NCBI GenBank assembly: GCA_019391515.1 | Contig: JAHXQP010000020.1 | Coordinates: forward strand, 1 to 64,000 | DNA length: 64,000 bases | Origin: Clostridiaceae bacterium | GTDB lineage: Bacteria > Bacillota > Clostridia > Tissierellales > Sporanaerobacteraceae | Reading direction: 5' to 3' | In this document: piece after piece, positions 26,688-36,984 of the stretch | Layout: each line of letters begins with the position of its first letter | Position numbering within the stretch: the first letter of the stretch is position 1 | Position numbers and translations under genes: made by a program | The notes under the pieces: generated by a model | What the model saw: only the letters and a program-made list of their open reading frames with translations | Databases searched by the model: none | Told to the model about the DNA's origin: nothing

Positions 26688-27890
26688 ATGAAATTACTTT
26701 TAAAGGGAGCTAAAGTCATTGATTATAATAAAGAATTTAAAGGTGATATTTATATTGAAGATGGTAAAATTTTAGACTTTGGTCCTGACTTGAATTATGA
26801 TTGTGAAATTATTAATTGTAATGGTTTAGTAGTTATGCCGTCTTTTATAGATTTGCATACCCATTTTAGAGATCCAGGCTTCACCTATAAAGAGGATTTA
26901 TACACAGGGAGTAAGGCTGCATTAAAGGGAGGATATACCTTTGTAAATCTTATGGCTAATACAAATCCAATATGCAGTAGTATGGAAGTGGTAAATTATG
27001 TGCTGGAAAAATCTAAAGAATTAGATTTAATAGATATTCATCAAACTATTTCTATAACAAAAGACTTTGATGGAAAGACTTTAGAGCATATAGATAGCCT
27101 AGGAAAAGAAGTTAGATTTTTATCTGATGATGGAAAAGGAGTCCAGGAAAGTGTAGTAATGTATAGAGCCCTTAAAAAGGCTAAGGAAAAGAATTTAACT
27201 CTTATAGCCCATGAAGAAGATGAGGGGATAGTTGGTGTTGATAGTAGACTTTCAGAAAATATAATGACTTTTAGAGATATAGAACTTGTGAGGGGGACAA
27301 GGGCTAAACTTCATTTGGCCCATGTAAGTACAAAGGAAGCTATAGAGGGGATAGTTAAAGGGAAAGAAGAAGGGTTACCTATTACATGTGAAGTAACCCC
27401 ACACCATATATCACTTTATGATAACCCTTATAAAGTAAACCCACCTATAAGGAAAAAAGAAGATGTATCAGCACTAATAGAAGCTATAAAAGCTGGATAT
27501 GTAGATGCAATAGGGACAGATCATGCCCCCCATAGTGTGGAAGATAAAAAGAATGGAGCTTGTGGAATATCAGGTTTAGAAACGGCTTTTTCAATATCTT
27601 ATACTACATTAGTTAGAGGTGGACATATATCCCTTAACAAGCTATCAGAAATAATGTCAGCAAATCCAGGAGAAATTGCAGATATAAACAAAGGTAGAAT
27701 AGAAGTAGGTTATGATGGGGATTTAGTATTATTAGATTTAAATAAAGAATTTAAAATAGATAGTGAGAACTTTGTCTCTAAAGGGAAGAATACTCCTTTC
27801 AATGGAGAAAAGTATTGGGGCGAAATAATAGCCACTATAAAAAGTGGAAAAGTAAAATATAATGGAGGGATAGAAGTTGATTATAGATAG
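26688..27890 (+). CDS. pyrC: dihydroorotase
   Basis: 400 residues from ATG 26688; an in-frame TTG at 26673 would put the GGGAGG ribosome binding site inside the gene. Class I dihydroorotase of the amidohydrolase superfamily, cyclising carbamoylaspartate. Visible: DLHTHFRDPGFTYKED (metal site and substrate Arg), AHEEDEG, HLAHVSTKEA, EVTPHH and the catalytic-Asp region GTDHAPHS. A carbamylated-Lys position expected near residue 150 was not pinned down. It sits in the pyr operon between pyrI and pyrF. Confidence 0.95.
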   Translation: MKLLLKGAKVIDYNKEFKGDIYIEDGKILDFGPDLNYDCEIINCNGLVVMPSFIDLHTHFRDPGFTYKEDLYTGSKAALKGGYTFVNLMANTNPICSSMEVVNYVLEKSKELDLIDIHQTISITKDFDGKTLEHIDSLGKEVRFLSDDGKGVQESVVMYRALKKAKEKNLTLIAHEEDEGIVGVDSRLSENIMTFRDIELVRGTRAKLHLAHVSTKEAIEGIVKGKEEGLPITCEVTPHHISLYDNPYKVNPPIRKKEDVSALIEAIKAGYVDAIGTDHAPHSVEDKKNGACGISGLETAFSISYTTLVRGGHISLNKLSEIMSANPGEIADINKGRIEVGYDGDLVLLDLNKEFKIDSENFVSKGKNTPFNGEKYWGEIIATIKSGKVKYNGGIEVDYR

Positions 27891-28746
27891 ATTATATGAA
27901 GAGGTAGAAAGAAAAGGGAATGTATGTGTAGGGCTAGATACCAAATTAGAATATGTTCCATCTACTATGAAAAACAGCTATCACTCAGTAGATGATATAT
28001 TGTTCTATTTCAATAAAAGGATAATAGACGCAACTATAGATATAGTACCTTGTTATAAAGTTCAAATTGCTTTTTATGAAGCTCATGGACTAAATGGAAT
28101 GTTGGCTTATAAAAAAACTTTGGACTATATAAGAGATAGAGGTGCTATAGCTATAGCAGATATTAAAAGAGGAGATATTTCTTCAACTGCAAAGGCCTAC
28201 GCTAAGGCCCATTTTGAAGGGGATTTTGAAAGTGACATTATTACTTTAAATCCGTATATGGGATTTGACAGTGTTATTCCTTATCTTGATTATGTGAAAA
28301 ATAACGAGAAAGGATTGTTTATACTTCTTAGAACTTCAAATGAAGGAGCAAAGGATATTCAGTATTTAAATATAGATGGTAAAGAAAAAATATATAACTA
28401 TGTTGGAGATAAAATTAAAGAAATAGCTTCTAAATATGTGGGAAAATGTGGCTATAGTTCTATAGGAGCGGTAGTTGGTGGCACCCACTTAGAAGAGGCA
28501 GATGAAATTAGGAACAGATTGGGAAATATATTTTTCCTAATACCAGGATATGGAGTACAAGGTGGAAGTGGTAGTGATGTAGCTTCTTACTTAAAAAATG
28601 GAAATGGTGGAGTAGTCAATTCTTCTAGAGGGATAATTACATCTTACAAAAAATATGAAGATGGAATAGAAAAGCTTGATTATTATGTTAGAAAAGCTGC
28701 CTTAGATATGAAGGAGGATATACTTAGTGAAACCAAAACAATGTAA
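27877..28746 (+). CDS. pyrF: orotidine 5'-phosphate decarboxylase (type 2)
   Basis: 289 residues from TTG 27877, after GGAGGG. VCVGLDTKLEYVP and ADIKRGDISSTAKAYA, with the catalytic Asp-Lys-Asp set, identify the longer type 2 form. VNSSRGIITSY near the end binds phosphate. It makes UMP from OMP. The start overlaps pyrC by 14 bases and the end overlaps pyrK by 20, so the operon is tightly coupled. Confidence 0.95.
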   Translation: MIIDRLYEEVERKGNVCVGLDTKLEYVPSTMKNSYHSVDDILFYFNKRIIDATIDIVPCYKVQIAFYEAHGLNGMLAYKKTLDYIRDRGAIAIADIKRGDISSTAKAYAKAHFEGDFESDIITLNPYMGFDSVIPYLDYVKNNEKGLFILLRTSNEGAKDIQYLNIDGKEKIYNYVGDKIKEIASKYVGKCGYSSIGAVVGGTHLEEADEIRNRLGNIFFLIPGYGVQGGSGSDVASYLKNGNGGVVNSSRGIITSYKKYEDGIEKLDYYVRKAALDMKEDILSETKTM

Positions 28747-29461
28747 TGGAAAGGTACTATCAAATATTAAAATATTAGACAATATATATGAAATGAAATT
28801 AACTGGAGATTTTCAAGGGAATCCTGGACAGTTTTACATGCTTAGAAGTTGGGATAAAGAGCCTTTTTTATCAAGACCCCTTAGTATTTGTAATATAGAA
28901 GGAAATTTATTGACTTTTTTATATGAAGTAAAGGGGAAAGGGACAGATATATTTTCTAAACTTAGAGAAGGGAATGTACTTAATCTATTGGGTCCTTTAG
29001 GAACGGGTTTTCCATTAAATAATGAAGGTAAAATTGGAGTAGTAGCAGGAGGAATAGGTATAGCTCCAATGATCTACCTATGTAAAAGTCTAAAGAATGA
29101 TATAGATTTTTATGGAGGATTTAGAGAAAAACCCTTTTATATGGATACAATAGGGAAAAATGTAAATAAGCTGTATATTTCAACAGATAGCGGAAAAGAA
29201 GGTTACAATGGCTTTATAACAGATATATTTAATCCAGAAGAATATTCTGTAGTTTATACATGTGGTCCAATGCCTATGATGTCAAAAGTGAAAAATATTT
29301 GTGAGGAAAAGAATGTACCCCTATATATTTCTATGGAAAAACGTATGGCTTGTGGTGTAGGAGCATGTCTTGGTTGTAGTATAAAGACTACCTCTGGAAT
29401 TAGAAGAGTATGTAAAGATGGTCCAGTATTTAGAGGAGAGGAGATTATTTTTCATGACTAG
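28727..29461 (+). CDS. pyrK: dihydroorotate dehydrogenase electron transfer subunit
   Basis: 244 residues from GTG 28727 after AAGGAGG. The FAD-binding motif is [10 protein letters not shown], the NAD region is [12 protein letters not shown], and the C-terminal [2Fe-2S] cluster is [10 protein letters not shown] with a fourth Cys in [10 protein letters not shown]. PyrK passes electrons from PyrD to NAD+. Together they form the class 1B enzyme. Confidence 0.95.
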   Translation: MKPKQCNGKVLSNIKILDNIYEMKLTGDFQGNPGQFYMLRSWDKEPFLSRPLSICNIEGNLLTFLYEVKGKGTDIFSKLREGNVLNLLGPLGTGFPLNNEGKIGVVAGGIGIAPMIYLCKSLKNDIDFYGGFREKPFYMDTIGKNVNKLYISTDSGKEGYNGFITDIFNPEEYSVVYTCGPMPMMSKVKNICEEKNVPLYISMEKRMACGVGACLGCSIKTTSGIRRVCKDGPVFRGEEIIFHD

Positions 29462-30353
29462 TGTAGAAATGTTTGGAATAAAGTTTAAAAATCCTGTTAT
29501 TACTGCTTCGGGCACCTTTACCAGAGATTATGAAGACTTTTTTCCACTATCAAAATTAGGGGGAATATGTACAAAAGGATTGACTTTAAATGAGAAAGAA
29601 GGAAATAGTGGAGTTAGAATACATGAAACTACGGGAGGACTTTTAAATAGTATAGGTCTTCAAAATCCAGGTGTAGATAGATATATTTCTAAAGAGCTTC
29701 CTCATATGGAAAAGTACGATACAGTAATTATTGCTAACGTAGGGGGAAGTACTATGGAAGAATATGTAAGGACTGTCGAAAAATTAAACAATACTAATAT
29801 ACATATAATAGAGTTGAATATTTCTTGTCCTAATGTAAAAGAAGGTGGAATGGCTTTTGGTATAAAATCTGATATAGCTTTTAAAGTAGTTAGCGAAGTA
29901 AAAAAGGTATGTAAAAAGCCATTAATAGTTAAGCTTTCACCTAATGCAGAGAATATTTTGGATATGGCTTATAAATGTTGTGAGGCAGGAGCAGATGGGC
30001 TTTCACTTGTAAATACTTTTAGCGGAATGGCAATAGATATAAAAAATAGGAAACCTGTGTTTGATAATACAATTGCAGGGTTATCTGGTCCTTGTATTAA
30101 ACCAATTGCATTAAGAATGGTTTACGAAGTTAGTAGGATTGTCAATGTACCTATAATTGGAATTGGTGGAATTGTAGACTATAAGGATGCTTTAGAATAC
30201 ATAATGGCTGGAGCTTTAGCAGTACAAGTGGGAAGTGGAAATTTTATGAAGCCAGATATATGCTTAGACATAATAAATGGTATAGAAGAATTCATGGAAA
30301 AAGAAAATATAAAATCTCTTGAAGAAATAAGAGGTATTGCTAGGAGGTATTAA
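29454..30353 (+). CDS. pyrD: dihydroorotate dehydrogenase, catalytic subunit (class 1B)
   Basis: 299 residues from ATG 29454, which follows AGAGGAGAGG; longer in-frame starts would run through pyrK. FMN-barrel motifs: [31 protein letters not shown], the active-site Cys in [20 protein letters not shown] and [20 protein letters not shown]. Oxidises dihydroorotate to orotate. Overlaps pyrK by eight bases. Confidence 0.95.
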   Translation: MTSVEMFGIKFKNPVITASGTFTRDYEDFFPLSKLGGICTKGLTLNEKEGNSGVRIHETTGGLLNSIGLQNPGVDRYISKELPHMEKYDTVIIANVGGSTMEEYVRTVEKLNNTNIHIIELNISCPNVKEGGMAFGIKSDIAFKVVSEVKKVCKKPLIVKLSPNAENILDMAYKCCEAGADGLSLVNTFSGMAIDIKNRKPVFDNTIAGLSGPCIKPIALRMVYEVSRIVNVPIIGIGGIVDYKDALEYIMAGALAVQVGSGNFMKPDICLDIINGIEEFMEKENIKSLEEIRGIARRY

Positions 30354-30355
30354 AT

Positions 30356-30916
30356 ATGTTGATTGATTTACTTAAAAAAACAGAAGCTTTATTGGAAGGT
30401 CATTTTTTACTTTCATCAGGGAAACATAGTGATAGATATGTACAATGTGCAAAACTACTTCAATATCCAGACAGTGCAGAAAAAGCTATAGGTATAATAG
30501 TGGAAAAACTTAAAGACATAGACTTTGATGTAGTAGTAGGACCAGCTATGGGAGGGGTTATTGTTAGCTATGAACTAGGGAGACAAACTGGAAAGCCTGC
30601 TATATTTACAGAAAGGGTAGAGGGAAAGATGGCTTTAAGAAGAGGATTTAAGATAGAAGAAGGGCAAAGAGTTCTTATAGCAGAAGATGTAGTGACTACA
30701 GGGAAATCTTCCTATGAAACTATACAGGAAATAGAAAGATTAGGAGGAGAAGTAGTAGGTATTGCATGTATTGTAGACAGAACTAATAAAGTATTGGATA
30801 TACCAATATATGGAGGAACAAAACTAAAAATAGATACTTATGATGAAGAAAATTGTCCACTATGCAAAAGTGGAATCCCATATAAAAAATTGGGAAGCAG
30901 AAATCTTAAGAAATAG
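30356..30916 (+). CDS. pyrE: orotate phosphoribosyltransferase
   Basis: 186 residues. The N-terminal [15 protein letters not shown] loop and the PRPP motif [13 protein letters not shown] identify PyrE, which makes OMP from orotate and PRPP. The ATG is two bases after the pyrD stop with ribosome binding site AGGAGGT at the pyrD end. Last gene of the pyr operon. A C-terminal CPLC pair is unusual for short PyrE but fits the clostridial form. Confidence 0.95.
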   Translation: MLIDLLKKTEALLEGHFLLSSGKHSDRYVQCAKLLQYPDSAEKAIGIIVEKLKDIDFDVVVGPAMGGVIVSYELGRQTGKPAIFTERVEGKMALRRGFKIEEGQRVLIAEDVVTTGKSSYETIQEIERLGGEVVGIACIVDRTNKVLDIPIYGGTKLKIDTYDEENCPLCKSGIPYKKLGSRNLKK

Positions 30917-30946
30917 GTGCTCATTTACAGAGTACCTATTTTTTTA
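30911..30946 (+). terminator. intrinsic terminator of the pyr operon
   Basis: AAATAGGTGCT pairs with AGTACCTATTT with one mismatch, followed by a T run (30911-30946). Confidence 0.8.
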
Positions 30947-31022
30947 TGGTATTTTTATCATAATTAATGCAAGATTAACCCATACTATTAAATAGAATAA
31001 TTTAAAAAAGGGTGTTTATATA

Positions 31023-32462
31023 TTGATTTCAAAAGATATAGATAAAAATAAAGAGAGATTAATAAAAGAATTTAATAATACATCTGATCTTGTAGCATAT
31101 GAATTTAGGACTAATTCTAATTTGAAAATAATTATAAGCTATTTAGAAGGTTTTATTGATAAGAATACATTGGATAGAGATGTTTTAAAACCAGTGATAA
31201 CTAGATTAGAAAGTTATAATGATCTAAAGAAGATTATATTTGTTTCTGGTATAAAGGAAATAAATACTTTTGAAGAAATTATAGAAGAAATAGTATCTGG
31301 AAGTTTGATTTTATTTATTCAAGGTTGTAAAGAATGTTTTTCTATAGATTTAAGACATTGGGAAAAAAGGTCTATTGAGGAAGCTGATTCAGAGGCAGTA
31401 GTTAGAGGACCTAAAGAAGGATTTATTGAAGATATATCAACTAATAAGATGCTTCTTAGAAGAAAGATTAGAAATCCAAATTTAGTTTTTGAAAACTATA
31501 TATTAGGGGAGCAAACTGAAACAGAAATTTCAGTTGCTTATATTAAAAATATTGTAAATGAGGACGTTTTAGATAAAGTAAAAAAAAGAGTCCAAGATAT
31601 TAATACAGACTCCATATTAGAATCTGGCTATATAGAGAGTTATATAGAAGATAGCCCTTATAATATAGTATCTACCATAAGTAATACTCAAAAGCCTGAT
31701 ATAGTTGCTGGAAAAATATTAGAAGGAAGAGTGGCAATATTTTGTGATGGGACTCCTCATGCTTTGATTATTCCTCGTTTATTTATAGAAAATATACAGG
31801 TAAGTGAAGATTATTATTCAAGAATTTATATAGCAACTTTTTTAAGAATGTTAAGATTTTTTGCTTTATTCTTAGGTATTTTATTGCCAGGTTTATATGT
31901 TGCACTTCAAACATTTCATCAGGAGATGATTCCTACAGTTTTATTAATAACAATGGCTGGTGCTAGAGAAGGAGTTCCTTTACCTTCAGTATTAGAAGCT
32001 CTTTTAATGACCGTAATGCTTGAGCTTATAAAGGAGTCGGGAGTTAGGCTGCCTAAAGCAGTAGGTTCGGCAGTAAGTATTGTTGGAGCCTTAGTACTAG
32101 GGCAAGCAGCTGTTGAAGGTGGTATAGTTAGTGCACCAATGGTTATAGTAATAGCTATTACAGCAATAGCAGAGTTCGCTGTCCCAGCTCTTACAGAAGT
32201 AATGATTTTATATAGATTATTTCTTATTGTACTTGGTGGATTTATGGGGCTATATGGAATTACCTGTGGATTAGTAGTAATTATTATAGGAGCAGTTTCA
32301 TTGGATCCTTTTGGTATTCCTTATGGTTATCCTATTGCTCCATTAGATAAAACAGGACTTAAAGACTTTATTATAAGGTTTCCCCTTTGGAGTATGAAAA
32401 AAAGGCCTGGATATTTAGTAAAGAAGAATAGAATAAGACAAAGAAACGTACGAAAGAAGTGA
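31023..32462 (+). CDS. GerA-family germinant receptor subunit A
   Basis: 479 residues from TTG 31023. The N-terminal soluble half carries family blocks (LILFIQGCKECFSIDLRHWE; VRGPKEGFIEDISTN; RRKIRNPNLVFENYILG) and the C-terminal half has about five membrane segments with PGLYVALQTFHQEMIPT and LDPFGIPYGYPIAP. It belongs to the GerAA/GerKA/SpoVAF group. In spores the A, B and C subunits form a germinant-gated channel in the inner membrane. Gene order here is A-C-B. It probably has its own forespore promoter; none was clearly seen. Confidence 0.93.
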   Translation: MISKDIDKNKERLIKEFNNTSDLVAYEFRTNSNLKIIISYLEGFIDKNTLDRDVLKPVITRLESYNDLKKIIFVSGIKEINTFEEIIEEIVSGSLILFIQGCKECFSIDLRHWEKRSIEEADSEAVVRGPKEGFIEDISTNKMLLRRKIRNPNLVFENYILGEQTETEISVAYIKNIVNEDVLDKVKKRVQDINTDSILESGYIESYIEDSPYNIVSTISNTQKPDIVAGKILEGRVAIFCDGTPHALIIPRLFIENIQVSEDYYSRIYIATFLRMLRFFALFLGILLPGLYVALQTFHQEMIPTVLLITMAGAREGVPLPSVLEALLMTVMLELIKESGVRLPKAVGSAVSIVGALVLGQAAVEGGIVSAPMVIVIAITAIAEFAVPALTEVMILYRLFLIVLGGFMGLYGITCGLVVIIIGAVSLDPFGIPYGYPIAPLDKTGLKDFIIRFPLWSMKKRPGYLVKKNRIRQRNVRKK

Positions 32463-32466
32463 TAGA

Positions 32467-33729
32467 ATGAAAAAAAAGTCTGTTTTACTTATCTTTATTT
32501 TATGTCTTACTTTAATTATAACAGGTTGTTGGAATTCTAGAGAATTAAATACTTTAGGAATTGCTACCGTCATAGGAATAGACTGGGAGGATGAAAAAAT
32601 ATTAGTTACTATAGAAGTTATAAATCCTAGGCCAGTAAAGGCAATGTTGGAAGCTAAGCCAGCGGATTTAGTTCTATATGTTCAAGGAAGAGGAGATACA
32701 ATTTTTGGTGCTCTTAGAAATATATCTTTGAAATTTGACAGAAGGATTTTTGTATCTCAAAACAAAATATTTATATTTGGTGAAGAGTTTGTTAAGAAAG
32801 GTTTTATTAATCATATAGACGTGCTACAAAGAGATCATGAGTCTAGAGAAACAGCGTATATACTAGTAGCAAAAGAGAAAAAAGCTACAGATATTATGGG
32901 AGTTCATGAGGCGGTAGAAGAGATTTTAGGAATGTATATGGAAGATATTATTGAAAATAAAAAATTTAACCCTAAAGGAGTTGATGTTAATTTATCAGAA
33001 TACTTAAAATATTATTATGACTCTGGGAGACAGCCTATTTTAGGAGTAGTAGATAGGAAAGAGAAGAATGCAATTAAAAAAGCTGATACACATGAAGGAA
33101 AAAAAGAGTATGAATTAGTAGTAGAAGGTTGTTCCATATTTAATAAGGAAAAATTATCTGGTTATTTGAATGGCGAAGAAACTAGAGCTTTAAATTTTGT
33201 AAGAAATGAGGTAAAAGGGGGGGAGATTGAATTTCCTACTCCAGTAAAAAACGTAGATCATTATAGCACACCTACCCCTAGTATTAAAGATTCATCAAGT
33301 GCTATAAATACGCCAAATAGGAGTAAAAGTGTTCTTGAAATAATTAAAAGCAAAACTAAAAGTGATGTAGAAATTAAAAATGGGAAATTTATATTAAAGA
33401 CAAAAGTTAAGATGAGAGGAATGCTAGGAGATGTAAGTGGAGATATCGATATATCAAATGAAGAAACAATAAAGTTAATTGAGGAGTCTTGTTCAAAACA
33501 AGTTAAGGAGGAAATTGAAAACAGTATAAAAAAAGTGCAGAAAAATTATAAAACAGATGTATTTGGATTTGGAACTTTAGTGCATAGAAAGTACCCAAAA
33601 GAATGGCGTCGTATAAGTTCTGATTGGAACAATATATTTTCACAAGCTGATGTTCAGGTAGAAGTAGAAACCAATATAATTAGAACAGGTCTTGTGAATA
33701 CATCCACTAATAAGATAAAGGGAGAATAA
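32467..33729 (+). CDS. GerC-family germinant receptor lipoprotein
   Basis: 420 residues. The lipoprotein signal ends LIITGCWNSRELN, the exact style of GerAC lipoproteins (GCWdxREln). KRIFVSQNKIFIFGEE-like and ETAYILVAKEK blocks follow, and the C-terminal domain ends DVQVEVETNIIRTGLV. It sits four bases after subunit A and one base before subunit B. Confidence 0.93.
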   Translation: MKKKSVLLIFILCLTLIITGCWNSRELNTLGIATVIGIDWEDEKILVTIEVINPRPVKAMLEAKPADLVLYVQGRGDTIFGALRNISLKFDRRIFVSQNKIFIFGEEFVKKGFINHIDVLQRDHESRETAYILVAKEKKATDIMGVHEAVEEILGMYMEDIIENKKFNPKGVDVNLSEYLKYYYDSGRQPILGVVDRKEKNAIKKADTHEGKKEYELVVEGCSIFNKEKLSGYLNGEETRALNFVRNEVKGGEIEFPTPVKNVDHYSTPTPSIKDSSSAINTPNRSKSVLEIIKSKTKSDVEIKNGKFILKTKVKMRGMLGDVSGDIDISNEETIKLIEESCSKQVKEEIENSIKKVQKNYKTDVFGFGTLVHRKYPKEWRRISSDWNNIFSQADVQVEVETNIIRTGLVNTSTNKIKGE

Positions 33730-33730
33730 T

Positions 33731-34849
33731 ATGAAAGATAATGTTAGAATAAGTTCATATCAAGCAATTTTATTAATTATTGCTTTTAGAATTGTTCTTG
33801 CTTTTTCCTATCAACCAGCTATAAATGCACCACCAGGTAATCAAGATAATTGGATAATGATATTTTTATCAACAATTTATAGTATAATATTATGTGTGCC
33901 TATGCTAATTCTGAGCAATAAATTTAGGGATTTTACATTAATAGAATATATGAAATTAATATATGGGAGAATATTAGGAAAAATAATAGGATTTTTTTAC
34001 TCGATGGTTTTTCTATTATTTACGATTATATTTGTTTCTATTTTAGTTGAGATATTAGATTCTACCATGTTCCCAGAAACTCCTACATGGGTTACAGCAT
34101 CTATGATGTTAATAACTTGCATTTATATTTCATATAAGGGATTAGAGAGCATTGGAAGAGGTGCAGAAATATTTGTTCCTTTAATATTAGTAGTTATTGC
34201 TGTTATAATTATATTGGGAATAAATGTTTTAGATTTTGGCGTTTTTTTACCTATACTAAGTGATTCATCTTTTAAAGATATAAATATAGGTGCAATAGAA
34301 ATTGGAACTAAGTTTGTAGATATTTTGATTTTAGCAATGCTTGCACCTTACTTAGATAAAAGAGAAAATTTAAATAAGATTTTTATAAAGTCTTTAATTT
34401 ATTCTATTTTAATAGTAGTTTCGATGATAATAGTTTCTCAAGCTGCATTAGGAATAGAACAAGCCAAACATGCTAATTTTCCTTTTTTTACCTTTGCTAG
34501 ACTTATAAATGTTTTCGAGATAGTACATAGAATTGAATCAATTTATGTCGTAGCTTGGATTACAAGCAATATTGGCAAAATAACAGGATATTTATTTTTT
34601 ACTACTGTATCTTTAGGCCAAACATTTAGGAAGGGAGAAAATAAGGTATATATAATTCCTGTGTCTATAATTGTTTTTATATCATCAGTTTTAATAAAGG
34701 ATAGACGTTCTATTTTAGCAGCTAAAGAACCTTTGAATAAAATAACACTATTTATAGCTTTAACTTCTATATTTATTATCCCTATGATAGCTTTAATAGT
34801 ATATTTTTTTAGAAGAGACAGATTGAAAGATAAAATTAGTGCTAAATAA
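33731..34849 (+). CDS. GerB-family germinant receptor permease subunit
   Basis: 372 residues with about ten hydrophobic segments, of the amino acid/polyamine transporter-like GerAB family. The N-terminal NVRISSYQAILLIIAFRI and the block PETPTWVTASMMLI are typical. In Bacillus this subunit binds the germinant, often an amino acid. The stop codon directly abuts the stop codon of the convergent kinase gene, with no spacer. Confidence 0.92.
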   Translation: MKDNVRISSYQAILLIIAFRIVLAFSYQPAINAPPGNQDNWIMIFLSTIYSIILCVPMLILSNKFRDFTLIEYMKLIYGRILGKIIGFFYSMVFLLFTIIFVSILVEILDSTMFPETPTWVTASMMLITCIYISYKGLESIGRGAEIFVPLILVVIAVIIILGINVLDFGVFLPILSDSSFKDINIGAIEIGTKFVDILILAMLAPYLDKRENLNKIFIKSLIYSILIVVSMIIVSQAALGIEQAKHANFPFFTFARLINVFEIVHRIESIYVVAWITSNIGKITGYLFFTTVSLGQTFRKGENKVYIIPVSIIVFISSVLIKDRRSILAAKEPLNKITLFIALTSIFIIPMIALIVYFFRRDRLKDKISAK

Positions 34850-36214
34850 TTACTTTATAGGGAGAATTATATTAAAATTAGTTCCTTTGCCTAAAATACT
34901 TTCAACGGTTATTTTTCCTCCATGAGCTTCTACTAAGGATTTTGCAATAGTAAGGCCTAATCCTGATCCATCATTTTCTTTATTTGTATGGTTATTGGAT
35001 CTGTAAAATCTATTGAAAATATTTGGTAGGTCTTCTTTATGAATACCTATTCCATTATCTTTAAATTCAATATGAACACAATTTTTATCTTCTCTAAGAT
35101 TTAATACTATTTTTCCATCTTTATCTAGATACTTATAAGAATTAGATATCAAATTATATATTATTTGCTTAAATTTATCTTTATCTGCTAACATAGTTAC
35201 ATTTGGTTCAATTTTAGTTATGATTTCATAACCACTTTTTTTAAATATAGGTTTAAAAGATTCTGTTATTTTTTCAAGCTCATTAGAAACATTAAAATAA
35301 GATTTACTTAAATTAAGTTCAAGCTCTTCTAATCTTGAAATATCTCTTAGCTCATTTACTAATTTCGTAAGATGATCAACTTCTTCATGAAGTATTAAAA
35401 GGTTTTTTTCATCTGTTTTCCATATTCCATCAATCAAGGCTTCTATATGGGTTTGCAAAGTAGTTAAAGGGGTCCTAAGTTCATGAGATATATCAGAAGT
35501 AAATTTTTTTCTAAAGTTATCTTGTTTTTGTAATGTTTCTCCTAGATAATTTATAGAATTAGCTAAATCTTTAATTTCCTTTGTATTTGTATTAATATTA
35601 GAACGAGAAGAAAGATCTCCTTTTCTCATTTTATTAGCTGTATCTGTGATGTTAATAATAGGATATGAAAGCTCTTTTGAAAGTACTATACTTATTATAA
35701 AACCTATCAAAATAGTAATAAAAGTTGACATTAGAAAAGATTTAGATAGTGTTTCTTTAAATATTATGGCGCTTTCTGTTAGGTATGACTTATCCATATA
35801 TCCAATTATTAAAGTTCCAATTTTATTGTTATTATCATAGAGAGGATATTCCTTTTCAATATAGTTTCCTTCTATAATACGAGGTTTTCTCATATTTCTC
35901 ATCATTCTTCTATGATGATCCATGTGGTTGTTATGTGAATTGCAAACTGTTTTTCCTGTATCATTTTTTATTTCAATATAAACTCCTTCCAAAGAAGATA
36001 ATTTTGAAATATCTTCTTCGTTAAGATAAGGTCCTTTTGTTTTATATAGATTTTCTACTATGTCTTTAACTTTTTTTAGTTTTGTATTTTGTTCTTCAAT
36101 TAGGTAGGTTTCAAATTTTTTATTTATCATATAATTGGACACAAAACTAGTTATAACAATTGAAATAATAATAGATAAAAGTAGGGTAAATACTATTCTC
36201 TTAGTTAATGACAT
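34850..36214 (-). CDS. sensor histidine kinase with His/Met-rich extracellular loop
   Basis: 454 residues. Membrane segments at about 9-29 and 156-178 enclose a 125-residue outer domain with a His/Met-rich stretch at residues 91-108 (CNSHNNHMDHHRRMMRNM). A HAMP linker follows, then the H box SDISHELRTPLTT (H244), the N box LISNSYKYL, and the G boxes DNGIGIHKED and GSGLGLTIAK. This is a classical OmpR-partner kinase. The loop looks suited to bind copper, nickel, zinc or a similar metal (inference). It is three bases downstream of the regulator gene and convergent with the ger operon. Confidence 0.92.
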   Translation of the reverse strand: MSLTKRIVFTLLLSIIISIVITSFVSNYMINKKFETYLIEEQNTKLKKVKDIVENLYKTKGPYLNEEDISKLSSLEGVYIEIKNDTGKTVCNSHNNHMDHHRRMMRNMRKPRIIEGNYIEKEYPLYDNNNKIGTLIIGYMDKSYLTESAIIFKETLSKSFLMSTFITILIGFIISIVLSKELSYPIINITDTANKMRKGDLSSRSNINTNTKEIKDLANSINYLGETLQKQDNFRKKFTSDISHELRTPLTTLQTHIEALIDGIWKTDEKNLLILHEEVDHLTKLVNELRDISRLEELELNLSKSYFNVSNELEKITESFKPIFKKSGYEIITKIEPNVTMLADKDKFKQIIYNLISNSYKYLDKDGKIVLNLREDKNCVHIEFKDNGIGIHKEDLPNIFNRFYRSNNHTNKENDGSGLGLTIAKSLVEAHGGKITVESILGKGTNFNIILPIK

Positions 36215-36217
36215 ATT

Positions 36218-36913
36218 TTAATCACCTCCAAACTTATAGCCTACTCCATAAATAGTTAATATATATTTAGGTTCTTTAGGATTGTCTTCGATTTTTTGCC
36301 TTATATTTTTAATATGAGTATCTATAGTCCTATCAAAACCTTCATAATCGATGCCAAAAGCTTTTTCTATAAGCTGTTCTCTACTGAAAACTTGCCCAGG
36401 ATTAGCTAGAAGGGCAGATAATATTTTAAACTCATTTGCAGTTAACGATAGAATTTTTCCATCTTTCTTTACTTCCATTTTATTTATGTCTACTTCTAAA
36501 TCCTTATTATTAAAAGATACTTTTTCAAATAGTGGATTAGAATCTCTATAACTTCTTCTTAGGAGAGCTTTAACTCTACTAACCAGTTCTCTTGGACTAA
36601 AAGGTTTTGTAATATAGTCATCAGCACCAATGGCTAATCCCTCTATTTTATCGTCCTCATCTACTTTGGCTGTAAGCATGATAATAGGAATGTCTGAATA
36701 AGTTCTTATATGATTACATACCTTCTCTCCAGAAATTATAGGTAACATTAAGTCTAGTATAATAAGATGAAAAGTTTCAGAATTAAATAAATCAAGAGCT
36801 TCTTTTCCGTCTATAGCAGTTTTTACTTCAAATCCTTCTTTTTCGAGATATGCTTTAACTACATCAAGTATTCTTTTTTCGTCTTCTACTACTAATATTT
36901 TTTTATTATTCAC
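36218..36913 (-). CDS. OmpR/PhoB-family response regulator
   Basis: 231 residues from GTG 36913, which gives MNNKKILVVEDEKRI and follows TTGAGGTGA; the GTG at 36922 is part of that ribosome binding site. The receiver has the acidic pair VVEDE, the phosphoacceptor Asp in LIILDLMLP and Lys in DYITKPFSPRELV. A C-terminal winged helix ends TIYGVGYKFG. It pairs with the downstream kinase. The TTATGAAG repeats at 37180-37218 are candidate binding sites. Confidence 0.93.
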   Translation of the reverse strand: MNNKKILVVEDEKRILDVVKAYLEKEGFEVKTAIDGKEALDLFNSETFHLIILDLMLPIISGEKVCNHIRTYSDIPIIMLTAKVDEDDKIEGLAIGADDYITKPFSPRELVSRVKALLRRSYRDSNPLFEKVSFNNKDLEVDINKMEVKKDGKILSLTANEFKILSALLANPGQVFSREQLIEKAFGIDYEGFDRTIDTHIKNIRQKIEDNPKEPKYILTIYGVGYKFGGD

Positions 36914-36954
36914 AAAAATCACCTCAATTATATATTACCCAATGTAAGAACAAG

Positions 36955-36977
36955 AAAAGCGGAGATTTATCTCCGCC
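36955..36977 (-). terminator. terminator after the 49-residue minus-strand gene
   Basis: GCGGAGAT pairs with ATCTCCGC (36959-36976); on the minus strand it runs into CTTTTCTTG. It separates the small gene from the response regulator gene. Confidence 0.75.
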
Positions 36978-36984
36978 TAATCTT

